64,000 bases of DNA from Monarcha castaneiventris obscurior. Its lineage: Eukaryota; Chordata; Aves; Passeriformes; Monarchidae. Below the pieces are notes generated by a model that had not been told where the DNA came from, did not search any database, and saw only the letters and a program-made list of their open reading frames with translations. The stretch spans positions 36,726,501 to 36,790,500 of the forward strand of contig JAMPIT010000230.1 of NCBI GenBank assembly GCA_026261815.1, written 5' to 3'. The position numbers were made by a program, and so were the translations under genes. Shown here piece after piece: positions 63,168-64,000 of this stretch. Every line of letters begins with the position of its first letter. The first letter of the stretch is position 1.

Positions 63168-64000
63168 ATGGGAAGCGCCGCAGCCATGAGCGACGGTGGC
63201 CTCCTGCTCGCTGCATTTGCCCTGCTGCTGCTGCTGGCCACCGTGGCTGTCTGGTGGGCCACTGGCCCCCGGGCACCGCGGGGGCGGCAGGCAGGGACTC
63301 GCAAGGTGCGACAGCGCCCCGTGGTCCGGGCCAGGGGCCCACGGAGGAGCCGAGCAGCCCCTGTGGCTCCCAGGGCCTCCAGGCCTCGGGTGAGCCCTCG
63401 CGAGCGTCCGCACGGTCCTGCGAGCCCCCCGAGCGTCCCCTGCAGCTGCGGCCCCTGCGTGAGCGTGGCCAAGGAGCTGCAGGGGCTGATGCTGCTGCTC
63501 TGGGCTCCGCGGGGGACACCGGCACCGCTCTACGCCGGGATGTGGCGGGCGCTGTGGGCACGGCTGGAGCAGCTGGGCAAGCGTGGCCACCTACCCTGCT
63601 GTGCCTCATCCCACTGCTCCGGGCGCAACCGGCCCTGCAAGAGGCTGCTCCGGCCCACAGTGGCCATTCCTGGGAGAGCCTCTAGCCCGTCAAGGTTATT
63701 CCGCCAGAGAAAGAGCATCCCACAGAGAAGCTTGGGCTGTCAGAGATGCACCATCATTCCTGGAGCCCCGACTGCCTCTGACGGCCTCCAGCCCTGCAAG
63801 ACCCTTCCCGTGTCCGACTGCCGCCCTCCCTCGGAGAATCTCTTTCCCTCTGAGAAGCTCCCTGACGCTCAGACCCCGCATCCCTCTGAGACCCTCCCGA
63901 CAGCCTGCGTTCCCTCCGATATCTGTCAGCCCTTGAAGATCACCCCGCTTCGAAGACCCTTCGCTCTCCACCCGTTCCTGCCGCCCTCCCAGAGCTTTGC
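63168..64000 (+). CDS. Array gene copy 7, 3' end outside the window
   Basis: The reading frame is open from the ATG to the window edge (277 complete codons), covering the anchor (with LLLAAFALLLLL, one Leu changed to Phe), the Arg/Pro-rich part, CSCGPC, LPCCASSHCSGRNRPCKR, the basic patch (RLFRQRKSIP) and the first half of the Pro/Ser repeats. It has two extra cysteines near the basic patch (LGCQRCTII where others read LGRQRSTII). The conserved C-terminus would lie beyond the edge. No stop or frameshift is seen in the visible part. Confidence 0.74.
   Translation, partial: MGSAAAMSDGGLLLAAFALLLLLATVAVWWATGPRAPRGRQAGTRKVRQRPVVRARGPRRSRAAPVAPRASRPRVSPRERPHGPASPPSVPCSCGPCVSVAKELQGLMLLLWAPRGTPAPLYAGMWRALWARLEQLGKRGHLPCCASSHCSGRNRPCKRLLRPTVAIPGRASSPSRLFRQRKSIPQRSLGCQRCTIIPGAPTASDGLQPCKTLPVSDCRPPSENLFPSEKLPDAQTPHPSETLPTACVPSDICQPLKITPLRRPFALHPFLPPSQSF

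Larger units (their letters stand above)
30787..64000 (+). repeat. Tandem gene array, seven head-to-tail units
   Basis: From TATTTTTTTCCAAGTGCACCT to the right edge, the same block recurs in one orientation: an old CR1 fragment, a 0.6-0.8 kb upstream region, a compact promoter, an intronless gene and its 3' flank. First ATGs at 32215, 35174, 41292, 45420, 49535, 59020 and 63168 give spacings of 2.96, 6.12, 4.13, 4.12, 9.49 and 4.15 kb. The standard period is therefore about 4.13 kb. The 2.96-kb unit has a deletion within the CR1 part, and the long spacings are explained by ERV and CR1 insertions. The left edge falls mid-unit, and the array continues past the window. Confidence 0.93.

Noticed and set aside
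30787..64000. CRISPR-like or satellite interpretation of the regular repeats
   Set aside because: Units are kilobase-long with a gene and promoter each and contain nested transposons; there is no short direct repeat/spacer pattern.

Overview
The window looks like nuclear DNA of a bird, probably a songbird-type genome. It carries several CR1 LINE copies with the typical 3' end, endogenous retroviruses (ERVs) and solo LTRs, one of which has an alpharetrovirus-like tRNA-Trp primer binding site. No bacterial or organellar signal was seen, and no tRNA, rRNA or CRISPR. The species cannot be read from the sequence.

Layout. (1) 1-30.2 kb is AT-rich, gene-poor DNA. I found no convincing host exon in it. 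It holds a solo LTR with a perfect 6-bp target-site duplication (TSD) next to a CR1 fragment (12.5-13.7 kb), a CR1 3' end whose tail has become (ATTCT)17 (18.5-18.8 kb), the 3' end of an ERV with its LTR (23.4-25.1 kb), a (GA)n tract and two short tandem duplications. (2) At about 30.79 kb the composition changes abruptly to GC-rich. From there to the right edge runs a head-to-tail tandem array carrying seven copies of one intronless gene, all on the + strand: ATGs at 32215, 35174, 41315 (41292), 45420, 49535, 59020 and 63168. The last copy is cut by the window end.

The gene encodes an unrecognised protein of about 404-420 residues. It has an N-terminal single membrane anchor, an Arg/Pro-rich segment, a Cys-rich module (CSCGPC ... 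CC..xxC....C), a Pro/Ser repeat region and a near-invariant C-terminus ending FVVYGEPFWV. Every copy has the same compact promoter: a perfect 11-bp inverted repeat containing TGATGTCA/TGACATCA (CRE-like), 12 bp upstream of TATAAAAG, which lies only 42 bp before the first ATG. Five copies also have a GC box upstream.

The basic array unit is about 4.13 kb: promoter plus gene, then an old minus-strand CR1 fragment. In three units this CR1 is interrupted by a TG...CA solo LTR flanked by CAGAGC; one unit preserves the uninterrupted site. Later events altered single units: deletions in the first two, an ERV fragment plus a younger CR1 between genes 2 and 3, and a 6.1-kb minus-strand betaretrovirus-like ERV (gag matrix, dUTPase, protease, RT, RNase H, integrase; no capsid or env seen) between genes 5 and 6. 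The array with its inverted-repeat promoter is the most novel content. Function and expression are not shown by the sequence.
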